Counted from the first letter of the stretch, positions 43,569 through 53,134 are shown. The stretch: DNA of 64,000 nucleotides from Paraburkholderia eburnea (GCF_002917095.1 NZ_PQGA01000014.1:1-64000); one strand, 5' to 3'. The notes: a model not told the origin generated them from the letters alone. Program-made: numbers and translations.

Positions 43569-43585
43569 TTTTCGATAGGTCGATC

Positions 43586-44503
43586 ATGGACCGCTCGCCC
43601 AGCCTCGAACAACTGCGTGCACTGATCGCCGTGGCCGAAACCGGCAGTTTCTCGGCGGCGGCGCGCCAGCTCGACCGTGCGCAGTCGGTGGTGAGCTATA
43701 CGATCGCCAATCTGGAGTCGCTGCTGGGCGTGTCGCTGTTCGAGCGCGGCAAGCGCAAGCCCGAGCTGACCGCCGCCGGCAGGGCGATTCTCGCCGATGC
43801 GCGCCGGCTCGATCTGCTGATGGGCCAGCTTAACGCCAAGGCGGCGGGCCTGCAGCGCGGGCTGGAAGGCGAGGTTTCAGTCGCCGTCGATGTCATGTTT
43901 CCGTCGCAGCGCCTCGTGGAGGCATTGCAGGCGTTCGCGCTGGCGTTTCCTACCGTGGCGCTCAATCTCACCATGGAGGCGCTGGGCGGCGTGCTCAAGC
44001 TGGTGCTGGACGGCGACTGCGCCATCGGCCTGAGCGGGCCGAACCAGAACTGGCCGCATGTGATCGAGGCACAGTCGATCGGCACCGTCGAGCTCGTGCT
44101 GGTGGCCGCGCCCGGCCATCCGCTCGCGCAGATGCCGCAGCCCGTGCGCATCTCGGACGCGCGCGAGCACACCCAGCTCGTGCTGACCGACCGCAGCCGT
44201 TTGACCTACGGGCAAAGTTTCGGCGTGTATAGCAACCGGGCGTGGAAGCTCGGCGATCTGGGCGCCAAGCACCGGCTGCTGCTCGCGGGACTCGGCTGGG
44301 GGTCGATGCCGCGCCATCTCGTCGAAGCCGATCTCGAAAGCGGACGGCTCGCGCGCATCGTGCTCGCCGATCGAGGGTCGGTGAGCTACAACATCTCGCT
44401 GATCCATCGCACCGACGCCGCCACCGGCCCCGCCTGTCAGTGGCTCTGCCACTTCCTCACGAGCGGGACGCCGCCCGACGCGCCTCTGCCCGACGCGCGC
44501 TGA
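43586..44503 (+). CDS. LysR family regulator
   Basis: 305 residues. N-terminal helix-turn-helix (residues 5-64, SLEQLRALIAVAETGSFSAAARQL, DRAQSVVSYTI), then a LysR substrate-binding domain. The domain includes VSVAVDVMFPSQRLVEAL and HRLLLAGLGWGSMPRHLVE. It is divergent to the b561-yceI-yceI run and probably controls it. Effector unknown; a redox or isoprenoid signal is only a guess from context. Confidence 0.94.
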   Translation: MDRSPSLEQLRALIAVAETGSFSAAARQLDRAQSVVSYTIANLESLLGVSLFERGKRKPELTAAGRAILADARRLDLLMGQLNAKAAGLQRGLEGEVSVAVDVMFPSQRLVEALQAFALAFPTVALNLTMEALGGVLKLVLDGDCAIGLSGPNQNWPHVIEAQSIGTVELVLVAAPGHPLAQMPQPVRISDAREHTQLVLTDRSRLTYGQSFGVYSNRAWKLGDLGAKHRLLLAGLGWGSMPRHLVEADLESGRLARIVLADRGSVSYNISLIHRTDAATGPACQWLCHFLTSGTPPDAPLPDAR

Positions 44504-44718
44504 GCCTTCGCGACGTTGTGCGCTTACCACCCCGCGCCCGCGCCTGACAAAGCTTCACAAAGCCGCCACAGCCGCGCCGCACGGTGCGCTGCCGTTTCAA
44601 GACGCGACGATGGGCATGCCAATGCGCTTCCCGGTGATTTTTCGAGATGCACTGGCGTGCCATGATCGCGCCGCGCCCGGCCTCCCGCCCGGGACGCAGC
44701 CCGATATCGAGCCGTCTT

Positions 44719-45105
44719 ATGTACAACTTCGTCTGCTGCCTGCTCTCGAATCTCGCCTTGCTTGCCGCCGTGCAACTGGTGTGCTGGTTCATCCGCGCGA
44801 TGCGCCCGGACCTGAGGGTCCATGGCGAGCGTGTTTTCATCGGCATGATCGCCATTGCGTTCGTGTTCGACGCCGCGCTCACGTTCCTCGTATTCGCCGA
44901 CGCCACGGGGCCGTGGCAGCGCTATCACCCGGTCAGCGCGTTCTGCGCGCGGGCGCTCGCCTATGCGCTGGCAGTAGCCGTCGCGCTGGCTTTCGCGCGG
45001 CGCGCAGCGCGTGCCGCCGCACAGCGCAACGCGCGCGAGCCACGCCAGGACGGCGCGCTCGTGATCGAAACGTCGCCGTACAGCAAGTCCAGGCTGCCGA
45101 TGTGA
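44719..45105 (+). CDS. Hypothetical small inner membrane protein
   Basis: 128 residues. Three hydrophobic segments (about 4-26, 39-60 and 82-99), a PWQRYHP segment in the second loop, and a polar C-terminal tail rich in Arg and Ala. The ribosome site is weak, so the start is uncertain. No family recognised. Its stop lies 10 bp from the convergent parB-like stop. Confidence 0.65.
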   Translation: MYNFVCCLLSNLALLAAVQLVCWFIRAMRPDLRVHGERVFIGMIAIAFVFDAALTFLVFADATGPWQRYHPVSAFCARALAYALAVAVALAFARRAARAAAQRNAREPRQDGALVIETSPYSKSRLPM

Positions 45106-45115
45106 GCGCTTGCTG

Positions 45116-45844
45116 TTACTTCTTCTTGGCCTTGCTACTTTCCTTGCTCTTTTCCTTGCGCCCGGCGTCCGAGGCCGCGGCGGCCTGGGCCACCGCTCCA
45201 CCCGAGCCATTTGCCACCGCCGCCTGCGGCACCACGCCCGACCAGCCAGGCAGATAGCGCGCGTCGGCGTCGTGTGCGTGAGCGAGCGCATCGGCAAGCG
45301 CCTTGTCGAAGTCATTCGACACGCGCGCCGCGGCCACCTTCTGGCGCAGATAATCGGCCCAGAGGAATTCGCTGAACGGCGTCGTGTCCTTCGCATAGCC
45401 CCCCGCCACGCGCAACTCGCCCGCGAGACTGCGATACGGATCGTCGGCGAGACCGGAAAGCTGCTTGGGCAACGCGTCATAGTCGCGGCGCTCGCCCGCC
45501 GCATTGAACGGATGCACCCACTGGTTGTGCTCCATCATGCGCCAGAAGATCGTCGGCTCCAGCCACGAGAGATCCTTGATGACGGTGACGCGCACGCTCG
45601 GCACGCCTTCGTGCAGCCACGCCAGACCAAGGTGATGATGATCGACCACGTAGTAGCGCCCCTTCGGACCGAGCACGGCCGGAAACCAGTGATTCTCGAT
45701 TGCCGCGGCGCGGCCTTTCTTGTCGAGCGTTTTCCAGTGCGTGCGCTTGATCTCCACCTCGCGATAGCCGACCGTGAGCTGCGTCGGCCGCAGCGCTTCG
45801 AGATCGACGGTGATGAGGTGCAGATCGGAATTCGACAGGTTCAT
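45116..45844 (-). CDS. ParB-like (ParBc_2) protein
   Basis: 242 residues. The N-terminal half has the ParB/Srx-like core: DLEALRPTQLTVGYREV, IENHWFPAVLGPKGRYYVVDHHHLGLA with a run of three His, then VRVTVIKDLS and MMEHNQWVHPF. The C-terminus is Ala-rich and ends in a Lys-rich tail. AAGGAGG lies just 4 nt before the ATG. No ParA, plasmid or DNA-binding helix-turn-helix accompanies it, so a partition role is unlikely. Function unknown; the family is described as putative nucleases. Confidence 0.82.
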   Translation of the reverse strand: MNLSNSDLHLITVDLEALRPTQLTVGYREVEIKRTHWKTLDKKGRAAAIENHWFPAVLGPKGRYYVVDHHHLGLAWLHEGVPSVRVTVIKDLSWLEPTIFWRMMEHNQWVHPFNAAGERRDYDALPKQLSGLADDPYRSLAGELRVAGGYAKDTTPFSEFLWADYLRQKVAAARVSNDFDKALADALAHAHDADARYLPGWSGVVPQAAVANGSGGAVAQAAAASDAGRKEKSKESSKAKKK

Positions 45845-46220
45845 GAAGCCTCCTTGTAGGTGTACTGATCGCTCGATGCGCTGAAAGTCGGTGCGCAAGG
45901 CAACCCGCAACGATAACGCCGATTGCGTATTCGATGCGCATCAGCTGAAGACCCAAGGCCGCAACGCGGCCCGCGCCTTGCCTGGGATCAACCCTCAAGC
46001 GCCTGGGCACGCAGGATGCACGCGATCGCCGCTTCGCCTATAAAGGCACAGGCGATGCGAATACGAGCCGCGCACCCTGCCCGCCGGAATTCCCTTGCCT
46101 CGCTCCACGGTTGCACAGTCGTCGTTTCAGTCGCTTCAACATGCAGTTACCTGCGGTTCAACGCGTCTTTCCGGCTCAATCACCGAAACCACCGAAACTA
46201 CCGAAACAAGCGAGGGCATC
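45845..46220. other. Gene-free stretch before mscS with a short tandem repeat
   Basis: About 375 bp between divergent genes. At 46182-46208 there are three 9-bp units ACCGAAACC, ACCGAAACT, ACCGAAACA, ending 12 bp before the likely mscS start. Nothing else recognised. Confidence 0.55.
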
Positions 46221-47036
46221 TTGGATCTCGAAACCATCCGCGTATTCATCATGACCCGGGGCATCGACTTCGGGACCAAGGTCGTGGCGGCCATCGTCCT
46301 GTGGATCATCGGCCGCTGGGCGATCAACCTCATCGCCGGTTTCCTGCGCAAGTTTCTCGGGCGCAACGAACGCGTCGATGCCACGCTCGCGCATTACCTC
46401 AGCTCGATCCTCGCCGCCGTGCTGAATCTGATCCTGGTGCTGGCGATCCTGCAGGTGTTCGGCGTGCAGACGACCTCGTTCGCCGCGCTGCTCGCGGGGC
46501 TGGGTCTGGCCATCGGCACGGCATGGGGCGGCCTGCTCGCGCACTTCGCGGCGGGCGTGTTCATGCAGGTGCTGCGCCCGTTCAAGGTCGGCGACTTCGT
46601 GACGGCGGGCGGCGTGACGGGCACGGTCAAGGAGTTGGGCATCTTCGGCACGACCATCATCTCGCCCGACAACGTCGTGAACATCATCGGCAACAACAAG
46701 ATCTTTTCGGACACGATCTCGAACTACAGCGCCACGCCCGTGCGCCGCGTCGAGCTGACCGCGAAGATCGCCAATGGCGTCGATCCCGTCGATGCCGCCA
46801 ACCGCCTGCGCGCGGCGCTCGTGAAAATTCCGAACGTCGCCTCGGACCCCGCGCCGGATGTCGAGATTCTCTCGTTCACGCCTGAAGGCCCATTGCTGGC
46901 CGTGCGGCCTTATACGGCCAACGACACTTACTGGCAGGTGTATTTCGACACCAACCGCGCAATCGTCGAGACCTTCCGGGAGGCGGGTTATCCGACGCCG
47001 GAAACGCCTTCGCTGATCCGGCGCGTCGGCACGTAG
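46221..47036 (+). CDS. mscS: Small-conductance mechanosensitive channel, MscS family
   Basis: 271 residues from a TTG at 46221 that follows GAGGG; an ATG at 46251 is the alternative but would cut the N-terminus. Three membrane segments; the pore helix has FAALLAGLGLAIGTAWGGLLAHFAAGVF, then FKVGDFVTAGGVTGTVKELGIFGT (beta domain) and a C-terminal domain. It releases solutes during hypo-osmotic shock. Confidence 0.9.
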   Translation: MDLETIRVFIMTRGIDFGTKVVAAIVLWIIGRWAINLIAGFLRKFLGRNERVDATLAHYLSSILAAVLNLILVLAILQVFGVQTTSFAALLAGLGLAIGTAWGGLLAHFAAGVFMQVLRPFKVGDFVTAGGVTGTVKELGIFGTTIISPDNVVNIIGNNKIFSDTISNYSATPVRRVELTAKIANGVDPVDAANRLRAALVKIPNVASDPAPDVEILSFTPEGPLLAVRPYTANDTYWQVYFDTNRAIVETFREAGYPTPETPSLIRRVGT

Positions 47037-47055
47037 CCGCGCTGGCCGCGCAAAG

Positions 47056-47092
47056 AAAAACGGCATCGTCCTGGCGGGCGATGCCGTTTTTT
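47056..47092. terminator. Bidirectional terminator between mscS and dedA
   Basis: AAAAACGGCATCG-N10-CGATGCCGTTTTTT. Confidence 0.92.
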
Positions 47093-47118
47093 CATGAAGC
47101 GCGGATCTGGCTAATCAA

Positions 47119-47148
47119 TTGCCCTCGGTTGCCCTCAGTTGCCCTCAA
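47119..47148. repeat. Three 10-bp tandem repeats at the dedA stop codon
   Basis: TTGCCCTCGG, TTGCCCTCAG, TTGCCCTCAA in a row. The third unit contains the dedA stop (TGA on the - strand), so unit number would affect the distance to the terminator but not the protein. Confidence 0.8.
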
Positions 47149-47831
47149 TGACCATTAGGCCCGCGCACGGCATTGCCGCCGCTGTTCTTGCGCACCATCT
47201 TCCAGAGACCGCCGAGCACCACCGGCACGATCGCCGCACCAATCCCCACCAGCACGATGATGTTCAGGTATTGGCGGATGAACGGAATATTGCCGAAGAA
47301 AAACCCGAGCAGCACAAGCAACAGCACCCAGAGCAGCGCGCCCGCGATGTTGAAGAGCTGAAAGCGCTGCATGCTCATTTGCGAAACGCCCGCGACAAAC
47401 GGCGCGAAAGTCCGCACGACCGGAATGAAACGCGCGAGCACGATGGTCTTGCCGCCATGGCGCTCGTAGAAGTCGTGGGTCTTTTGCAGCGCGGCGCGGT
47501 CGAGGAAGCGCTCCAGCCCGGGGATGCGCGTATTGAACACCTTCGGCCCGATGGCCCGGCCGATCAGATAGTTGAGCGTATTGCCCGCGACCGCCGCGAC
47601 GATCAGCAGCGTGAGCAGCGCGCCGAGATTCATCTCGTGCGTGGCCGCGAACGCGCCGCCGATGAAGAGCAGCGAGTCGCCCGGCAGGAACGGCAGCACC
47701 ACGAGGCCAGTCTCGCAGAACACGATCAGGAACAGCACCGCATAGACCCAGGCACCGTACTGGTGGATGAAGACTCCGAGAAACTTGTCGATGTGCAAGA
47801 CAAGGTTGACGAACTGCAGCAGCGTATCCAA
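47145..47831 (-). CDS. DedA family membrane protein
   Basis: 228 residues from a TTG start preceded by AAGGGA. Typical strings: FCETGLVVLPFLPGDSLLF, GNTLNYLIGRAIG, FYERHGGKTIVLARFIPVVRTFAPFVAG in pieces. Re-entrant loops and four to five membrane segments. DedA proteins are proton-linked and act in lipid carrier recycling and membrane homeostasis. Monocistronic. Confidence 0.95.
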   Translation of the reverse strand: MDTLLQFVNLVLHIDKFLGVFIHQYGAWVYAVLFLIVFCETGLVVLPFLPGDSLLFIGGAFAATHEMNLGALLTLLIVAAVAGNTLNYLIGRAIGPKVFNTRIPGLERFLDRAALQKTHDFYERHGGKTIVLARFIPVVRTFAPFVAGVSQMSMQRFQLFNIAGALLWVLLLVLLGFFFGNIPFIRQYLNIIVLVGIGAAIVPVVLGGLWKMVRKNSGGNAVRGPNGH

Positions 47832-48120
47832 AAGTGTCCCTTATTGGTCGTGGCCCCGACGGCCCTTGTCGTGCGGGTAGGTGCTGATAAGTGCGGACAA
47901 GGGCGAGCGAAACCGGTGTTGCGCGAGAAGCAAAATTGACCGCGCCATGATACAGAAAGTGCCCCGGCGTCACGAAAAATTCCCACGAAAAACCGCAAAA
48001 ATGCGTGCAATGCACGGCCAAAGCGCGCCAAACGTGGACAACCCGTGACCATCCTGCAACCCAAGCGCGGCCAAAACCAGGGCCGCAAGGCCGCCGGCCC
48101 GACTCGCTATAATTGCGCGC

Positions 48121-50307
48121 ATGTCTGCGAATCCTGATCCCAGCGGCGCTGCCGCGCCCGACGCGGCCTCGCCTGCGAGCGCCGGGTCTGCCATCGACTC
48201 CGCCACCGACTCCATTACGGAAGCCGCGCCGCACGAGGTCCGCGCCGCGCGGCCCGCGCGCGCGATCCAGGCGCTGCCCGATCAGCTCATCAGCCAGATC
48301 GCCGCGGGCGAAGTGGTCGAGCGTCCCGCCTCGGTGGTGAAGGAACTGCTCGAAAACGCACTCGACGCAGGCGCGAGCACGCTGCGCATCCTGCTGGACG
48401 AAGGCGGTGTGAAGCGCATCTCGATCACCGATGACGGCTGCGGCATTCCCGAAGGCGAACTGCCGCTCGCGCTGATGCGCCACGCCACCAGCAAGATCCG
48501 CTCGCTCGCCGAACTCGAAAGCGTCGCGACGCTCGGGTTTCGCGGCGAAGCGCTCGCCTCGATCGCCTCGGTCGCCGAGATGTCGATCACGAGCCGCCCC
48601 GCCAGCGCCGCCCATGCGGTCAAGATCGACGCGCACACGGGCGCGCTCTCGCCCGCCGCGGGCGGCCAGGGCACCACGATCGAAGTGCGCGAGCTGTACT
48701 TCAACACGCCCGCGCGCCGCAAGTTCCTCAAGAGCGAGCAGACCGAACTCGGTCACTGCCTGGAGATGATCCGCCGCAGCGCGCTCGCGCGCCCCGACGT
48801 GACGATCTCGGTGCTGCACAACGGCCGCGCGGTCGAGCACTGGAACGCGAGCGATCCGTCCGCGCGTGTCTCGAAGATTCTCGGCGAGGTGTTCGCCACC
48901 GCCCATTTGCCGCTCGACGAGCGCGCCGGGCCGCTCGCCGTCTATGGCTGTGCCGGCCTGCCCACGGCGAGCCGCAATCGCGCCGATCAGCAGTACTTCT
49001 TCGTCAATGGCCGCTTCGTGCGCGACAAGCTGCTCACGCATGCCGTGCGCGCCGCCTACGAAGACGTGCTGCATGGCGACCGTTACCCGTCCTACGTGCT
49101 GTTCCTCGACCTGCCGCCCGAGGCCGTCGATGTGAACGTGCATCCGTCGAAGATCGAGGTGCGCTTTCGCGATTCCCGCTCGATTCACCAGTTCGTGTTC
49201 CATGCCGTGCAGCGCGCGCTCGCGCGGCACGCGGGCGCGTCGCCGGAGACCACCTCGGGCGGTCACTCCGCGATGATCGAGGCGCGTCCCGCGCCGGGCG
49301 CGGGCGTGCTGGGCGGATCGGTCGGCTTGTCTTCAAGCGCGACCAATCCGGCAGGCACGCCTTCGGGATACAACGCGGCTTCGGGCAAGTTCGGTACCGC
49401 GAGCGTCGCGAGCAGCTTCGGCGGCTCGGCTGGATCAGGTTTCCCCTCGGGCGGATCGGGCGCGCGTACGTCCGGCTTTGGCTCAGGTGGCTCAGGTGGC
49501 GCGGGCGGCTCGTCCAGCGGCAACACCTGGCTGCGCCAGTCGCGTATGCAGCAAGGCTCGCTGCCCGTCGCGCAGCCGCTCGCGCTCTATGACGCGCTGT
49601 TCGGCCGCAAGGACGTCGGCGCGGGCACGGCCGATGGCGCAACCGTGCCGCAGGCCGCCGAAGGCGGCGCGCTGTTCGACACCCCCGCGAGCGCCACGGA
49701 CGCGGTGTTCGACGCGCGCGACGATCATCCGCTCGGCTTCGCGCTCGGCCAGGTGCACGGCATCTACGTGCTCGCGCAGAACGCGCGCGGCCTCGTGATC
49801 GTCGATATGCACGCCGCGCACGAACGCATCCTCTACGAGCAGTTCAAACATGCGCTCGCCGAACGCTCGCTCGCGGTGCAGCCGCTGCTGATCCCGATCT
49901 CGATGACGGCGGACCCCATCGAAACCGGCACCGTCGAAGAAGAACAGGCCACGCTCGAAGCGCTGGGCTTCGATCTGGCGGTGCTCTCGCCCACTTCGAT
50001 TGCGATCCGCGCCGTGCCCGCGCTGCTCAAGGACGCCGATCTCCAGGCGCTCGCGCGCGCCGTGCTCACGGATCTGCACGCCTACGGCGGCTCGCGCGTG
50101 CTGACCGAGCGTCAGCACGAGATGCTCGGCACGCTCGCCTGCCACCATGCGGTGCGCGCGAACCGGCGTCTCACGCTCGACGAAATGAACGCGCTGCTGC
50201 GCCAGATGGAAGCCACCGAGCGCGCCGACCAGTGCAATCACGGGCGGCCCACGTGGTATCAGCTCACGCTCGCCGATCTCGACCGTCTTTTCATGCGCGG
50301 TCAATGA
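48121..50307 (+). CDS. mutL: DNA mismatch repair protein MutL
   Basis: 728 residues. An unusual polar N-terminal tail of about 50 residues precedes the GHKL ATPase: ELLENALDAGAS, DDGCGIPEGELP, TLGFRGEALASIASV. A Gly/Ser-rich linker spans about 370-475. The C-terminal domain holds DMHAAHERILYE (from Asp562), close to the endonuclease motif DQHA-x2-E-x4-E with Met for Gln, as in Neisseria MutL. The stop overlaps the miaA start (ATGA). Confidence 0.98.
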   Translation: MSANPDPSGAAAPDAASPASAGSAIDSATDSITEAAPHEVRAARPARAIQALPDQLISQIAAGEVVERPASVVKELLENALDAGASTLRILLDEGGVKRISITDDGCGIPEGELPLALMRHATSKIRSLAELESVATLGFRGEALASIASVAEMSITSRPASAAHAVKIDAHTGALSPAAGGQGTTIEVRELYFNTPARRKFLKSEQTELGHCLEMIRRSALARPDVTISVLHNGRAVEHWNASDPSARVSKILGEVFATAHLPLDERAGPLAVYGCAGLPTASRNRADQQYFFVNGRFVRDKLLTHAVRAAYEDVLHGDRYPSYVLFLDLPPEAVDVNVHPSKIEVRFRDSRSIHQFVFHAVQRALARHAGASPETTSGGHSAMIEARPAPGAGVLGGSVGLSSSATNPAGTPSGYNAASGKFGTASVASSFGGSAGSGFPSGGSGARTSGFGSGGSGGAGGSSSGNTWLRQSRMQQGSLPVAQPLALYDALFGRKDVGAGTADGATVPQAAEGGALFDTPASATDAVFDARDDHPLGFALGQVHGIYVLAQNARGLVIVDMHAAHERILYEQFKHALAERSLAVQPLLIPISMTADPIETGTVEEEQATLEALGFDLAVLSPTSIAIRAVPALLKDADLQALARAVLTDLHAYGGSRVLTERQHEMLGTLACHHAVRANRRLTLDEMNALLRQMEATERADQCNHGRPTWYQLTLADLDRLFMRGQ

Positions 50308-51287
50308 GCATGACGGATCACGTACTGCCGGTCGCGTGCCTGCTCGGCCCGACCGCTTCGGGCAAGACCGCCGCCGCGCTCGAATTTGCCGCGCAGTCGA
50401 AAGCGCGCGGGCGCGAAGTCGAAATCGTCAGCGTCGATTCGGCGCTGGTCTATCGCGGCATGGATATCGGCACGGCCAAGCCCGATGCGCGGGAACGCGC
50501 GGCGGCCGTGCATCATCTGATCGATATCGTCGATCCCGCCGATGCCTACTCCGCCGCCAACTTCCGCGCCGACGCGCTGCGCGTGACGGGCGAGATCGTC
50601 GCGCGCGGCAACCTGCCCTTGCTGGTGGGCGGCACGATGCTCTACTACAAGGCGCTCACGCAAGGCCTGAACGACCTGCCGACCGCCGATGCCGCCGTGC
50701 GCGCGCAGCTCGACGCCGACGCCGCCCGCGACGGCTGGCCCGCGCTGCACGCGCGTCTGGCCGAAGTCGATCCGCCCACGGCCGCGCGCCTCGCGCCGAA
50801 CGACTCGCAGCGCATCCAGCGCGCGCTCGAAATCTTCCTGCTGACCGGGCAGCCGATGTCGGCGCTGCTGGCCGCGCCGCGTCAGGCCGCCACGGGCGAC
50901 GAGGCGGCGCGCTACCGCTTCGTGCCGATCGCACTCGAACCGTCGGATCGCGGCGTGCTGCACAAGCGCATCGAACAGCGCTTCGACGCGATGCTTGCGA
51001 ACGGGTTGCTCGACGAGGTGAAGGCGTTGCGCGAGCGCGGCGATCTCGACGCCGATCTGCCGTCGATGCGCTGCGTGGGCTATCGCCAGGCGTGGGAATA
51101 CCTCGACGGCCTGATCGACTACGCGACCATGCGCGACAAGGGCGTGTTCGCCACGCGCCAACTGTGCAAACGCCAGCTCACCTGGCTGCGGGCGATGCCC
51201 GAGCGCATCGTCGTCGATTGCTGCGCGGCGGATGTGACGGCGCAGGCGGTGGCGGCGATTGCCGCCGTTGCGGAAACCTCGCTCTGA
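50304..51287 (+). CDS. miaA: tRNA dimethylallyltransferase
   Basis: 327 residues from the ATG that overlaps the mutL stop; a second ATG at 50310 is possible. P-loop GPTASGKT, SVDSALVYRGMDIGTAKP, LLVGGTMLYYKAL, and a C-terminal MRCVGYRQAWEYL and FATRQLCKRQLTWLR. It adds the isopentenyl group to A37 of tRNAs reading U-starting codons. Operon mutL-miaA. Confidence 0.98.
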   Translation: MSMTDHVLPVACLLGPTASGKTAAALEFAAQSKARGREVEIVSVDSALVYRGMDIGTAKPDARERAAAVHHLIDIVDPADAYSAANFRADALRVTGEIVARGNLPLLVGGTMLYYKALTQGLNDLPTADAAVRAQLDADAARDGWPALHARLAEVDPPTAARLAPNDSQRIQRALEIFLLTGQPMSALLAAPRQAATGDEAARYRFVPIALEPSDRGVLHKRIEQRFDAMLANGLLDEVKALRERGDLDADLPSMRCVGYRQAWEYLDGLIDYATMRDKGVFATRQLCKRQLTWLRAMPERIVVDCCAADVTAQAVAAIAAVAETSL

Positions 51288-51607
51288 AATCTCAAGCGCG
51301 GCGCATTGCTCGCCGTGCATGTCCACGTCTTCTCCTCCAGGTTTTGTGCGCCACAACCGCGCCGCGTCGCCCGTCGACGCGCGCGGTCGCGCCCTTTTAG
51401 CCTCCAACACCCCGCATCGCATCACCCAAATCCCGTTGTCCCTGGCTTGACTTTCGCTCGACCGGATACGATCATTCGTTCATCTATAGAGCAAATGCTC
51501 ACACTGAAAGCGATACGCACGCCACAAGGCGCGGCGCCAAACGGCGCTGCGCGGAATGCGCGCACCGCCGACAGGCCACAATCAGGGCGAAAAAACAGGA
51601 GACAACT
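51288..51607. other. Promoter region of the dalD operon
   Basis: About 320 bp between miaA and dalD, carrying the promoter/operator module at 51447-51501. No coding frame. Confidence 0.7.
51447..51501 (+). promoter_or_regulatory. dalD promoter with SorC-type operator
   Basis: TTGACT at 51447-51452, 17-nt spacer, GATCAT at 51470-51475 (inside CGATCATTCG, 51469-51478), then 9 nt and AGAGCAAATGCTCA at 51488-51501, whose core GAGCA-AA-TGCTC is palindromic. The same elements with the same spacing lie in front of the sorbitol dehydrogenase gene at the far end of the locus. Confidence 0.8.
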
Positions 51608-53014
51608 ATGGACAGCGCACGCAGCGACGCGAACGTGATCCTGCACATCGGCGCCGGGTCGTTCCACCGGGCGCATCAGGCGTGGTATCTGCATCGCGTG
51701 AATCTCACGCGCGGGGCCGGCGAGCCGCCGTGGTCGCTCACCGTGGGCAATATCCGCGCCGATATGAACCCCGTGATGGATGCCCTCGCCGCGCAAAAAG
51801 GCGTCTATACGCTCGAAACCGTCACGCCGCAGGGCGAGCGTCACTACGAGCAGATCCATTCGATCACGCGCGTGCTGCCGTGGTCGGCGGATCTCGCGAG
51901 CCTGATCGATGCCGGTGCCGATCCGGCCTGCAAGATTATCGCCTTCACGGTCACCGAAGGCGGCTATTACCTCGACGAACACGACCGCCTCGACACCGCG
52001 AACCCCGATCTGGCCGCCGATCTGAACGGTGCGCGCTCCACCATCTACGGCGCGCTCGCCGCGATCCTCGAAGCGCGCATGGCGCGCGGGGGGCACCCCG
52101 TCACGCTGCAGACCTGCGACAACCTGCGCAGCAACGGCAAGCGCTTTCACGCGGGCATGCGCGAATTCCTGAGCCTGCGCGGCGCGCTCGCGCTGCGCGA
52201 GTGGTTCGACGCCAACACCGCCTGTCCCGATTCGATGGTCGATCGCATCACGCCGCGCCCCACGCCCGACGTGCGCGAGCGCGTGAAGGCCGCGACCGGC
52301 ATCGACGATGCCTGCCCCGTGATGGGCGAAGCCTTCATCCAGTGGGTGATCGAAGATCACTTCTGCGCGGGGCGGCCCGCCTGGGAGCGCGCGGGCGCGG
52401 AAATGGTGGAGTCGGTGATGCCCTACGAGGAAGCGAAGATCCGCATCCTCAACGCCACGCATAGCTGCATCGCGTGGGCGGGCACGCTGGTCGGCCTCGA
52501 CTACATCCACGAAGGCACGAACGACGCCGATATCCAGGCTTTCGCGCGCGCCTACGTGACCGAGGACGTGATCCCCTGCCTCACGCCCAGCCCGCTCGAT
52601 CTCGCGAAGTATCGCGACGTGGTGCTCGAACGCTTCAGCAATCCGTATATCCAGGACACCAATCAGCGCGTGGCCGCCGACGGCTTTTCGAAGATCCCCG
52701 GCTTTATCGCGCCGACCATCGCGCAACGCATCGCAGCCGGCGCCACGCCGACCGCCACCGCGATCCTGCCCGCGCTGTTCCTGCGTTTCCTGCAGCGCTG
52801 GAACGCGGGCACGTTGCCGTATCAGTATCAGGACGGCGTGATGGACGGCCCGTCGGTGGCGAAGATGTTCGAGTCCGCAGATCCGCTCGAAGCGTTCTGC
52901 GCCGACAAACTGCTGTGGGGCAGCCTCGCCGGCAGCGCGCCGCTCGTTGCCGCGCTGCGCGATGCGCTCGAACGGGGCGACGCCTGGCTCGCCCGGCGTG
53001 GCGCCAGCGTTTGA
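51608..53014 (+). CDS. dalD: Mannitol dehydrogenase family protein, probable D-arabinitol 4-dehydrogenase
   Basis: 468 residues, long-chain polyol dehydrogenase. N-terminal Rossmann part ILHIGAGSFHRAHQAWYLH; catalytic K-x4-N-x2-H signature Lys277, Asn282, His285 in AKIRILNATHS; then PFSNPYI-type RFSNPYIQDTNQRVA. It oxidises a polyol to a ketose with NAD. The adjacent xylulokinase favours D-arabinitol to D-xylulose over mannitol to fructose. A GGAGACA ribosome site precedes the ATG. First gene of dalD-xylB-sorC-type regulator. Confidence 0.9.
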   Translation: MDSARSDANVILHIGAGSFHRAHQAWYLHRVNLTRGAGEPPWSLTVGNIRADMNPVMDALAAQKGVYTLETVTPQGERHYEQIHSITRVLPWSADLASLIDAGADPACKIIAFTVTEGGYYLDEHDRLDTANPDLAADLNGARSTIYGALAAILEARMARGGHPVTLQTCDNLRSNGKRFHAGMREFLSLRGALALREWFDANTACPDSMVDRITPRPTPDVRERVKAATGIDDACPVMGEAFIQWVIEDHFCAGRPAWERAGAEMVESVMPYEEAKIRILNATHSCIAWAGTLVGLDYIHEGTNDADIQAFARAYVTEDVIPCLTPSPLDLAKYRDVVLERFSNPYIQDTNQRVAADGFSKIPGFIAPTIAQRIAAGATPTATAILPALFLRFLQRWNAGTLPYQYQDGVMDGPSVAKMFESADPLEAFCADKLLWGSLAGSAPLVAALRDALERGDAWLARRGASV

Positions 53015-53134
53015 CGAACACGCTCCTTTCCACGCAACCGGACGCGCGCCGCGCCCTCGGGTCGGCGCGCATGGCGCCTCCGTGTGCGCGCGGCTAAAGT
53101 AGCGCCTCCACCTACACGAACTGTGTGCGCGCCC

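Noticed and set aside
45116..45844. ParB-like gene as a partition system
   Set aside because: No parA partner, no parS-like repeats and no plasmid features.
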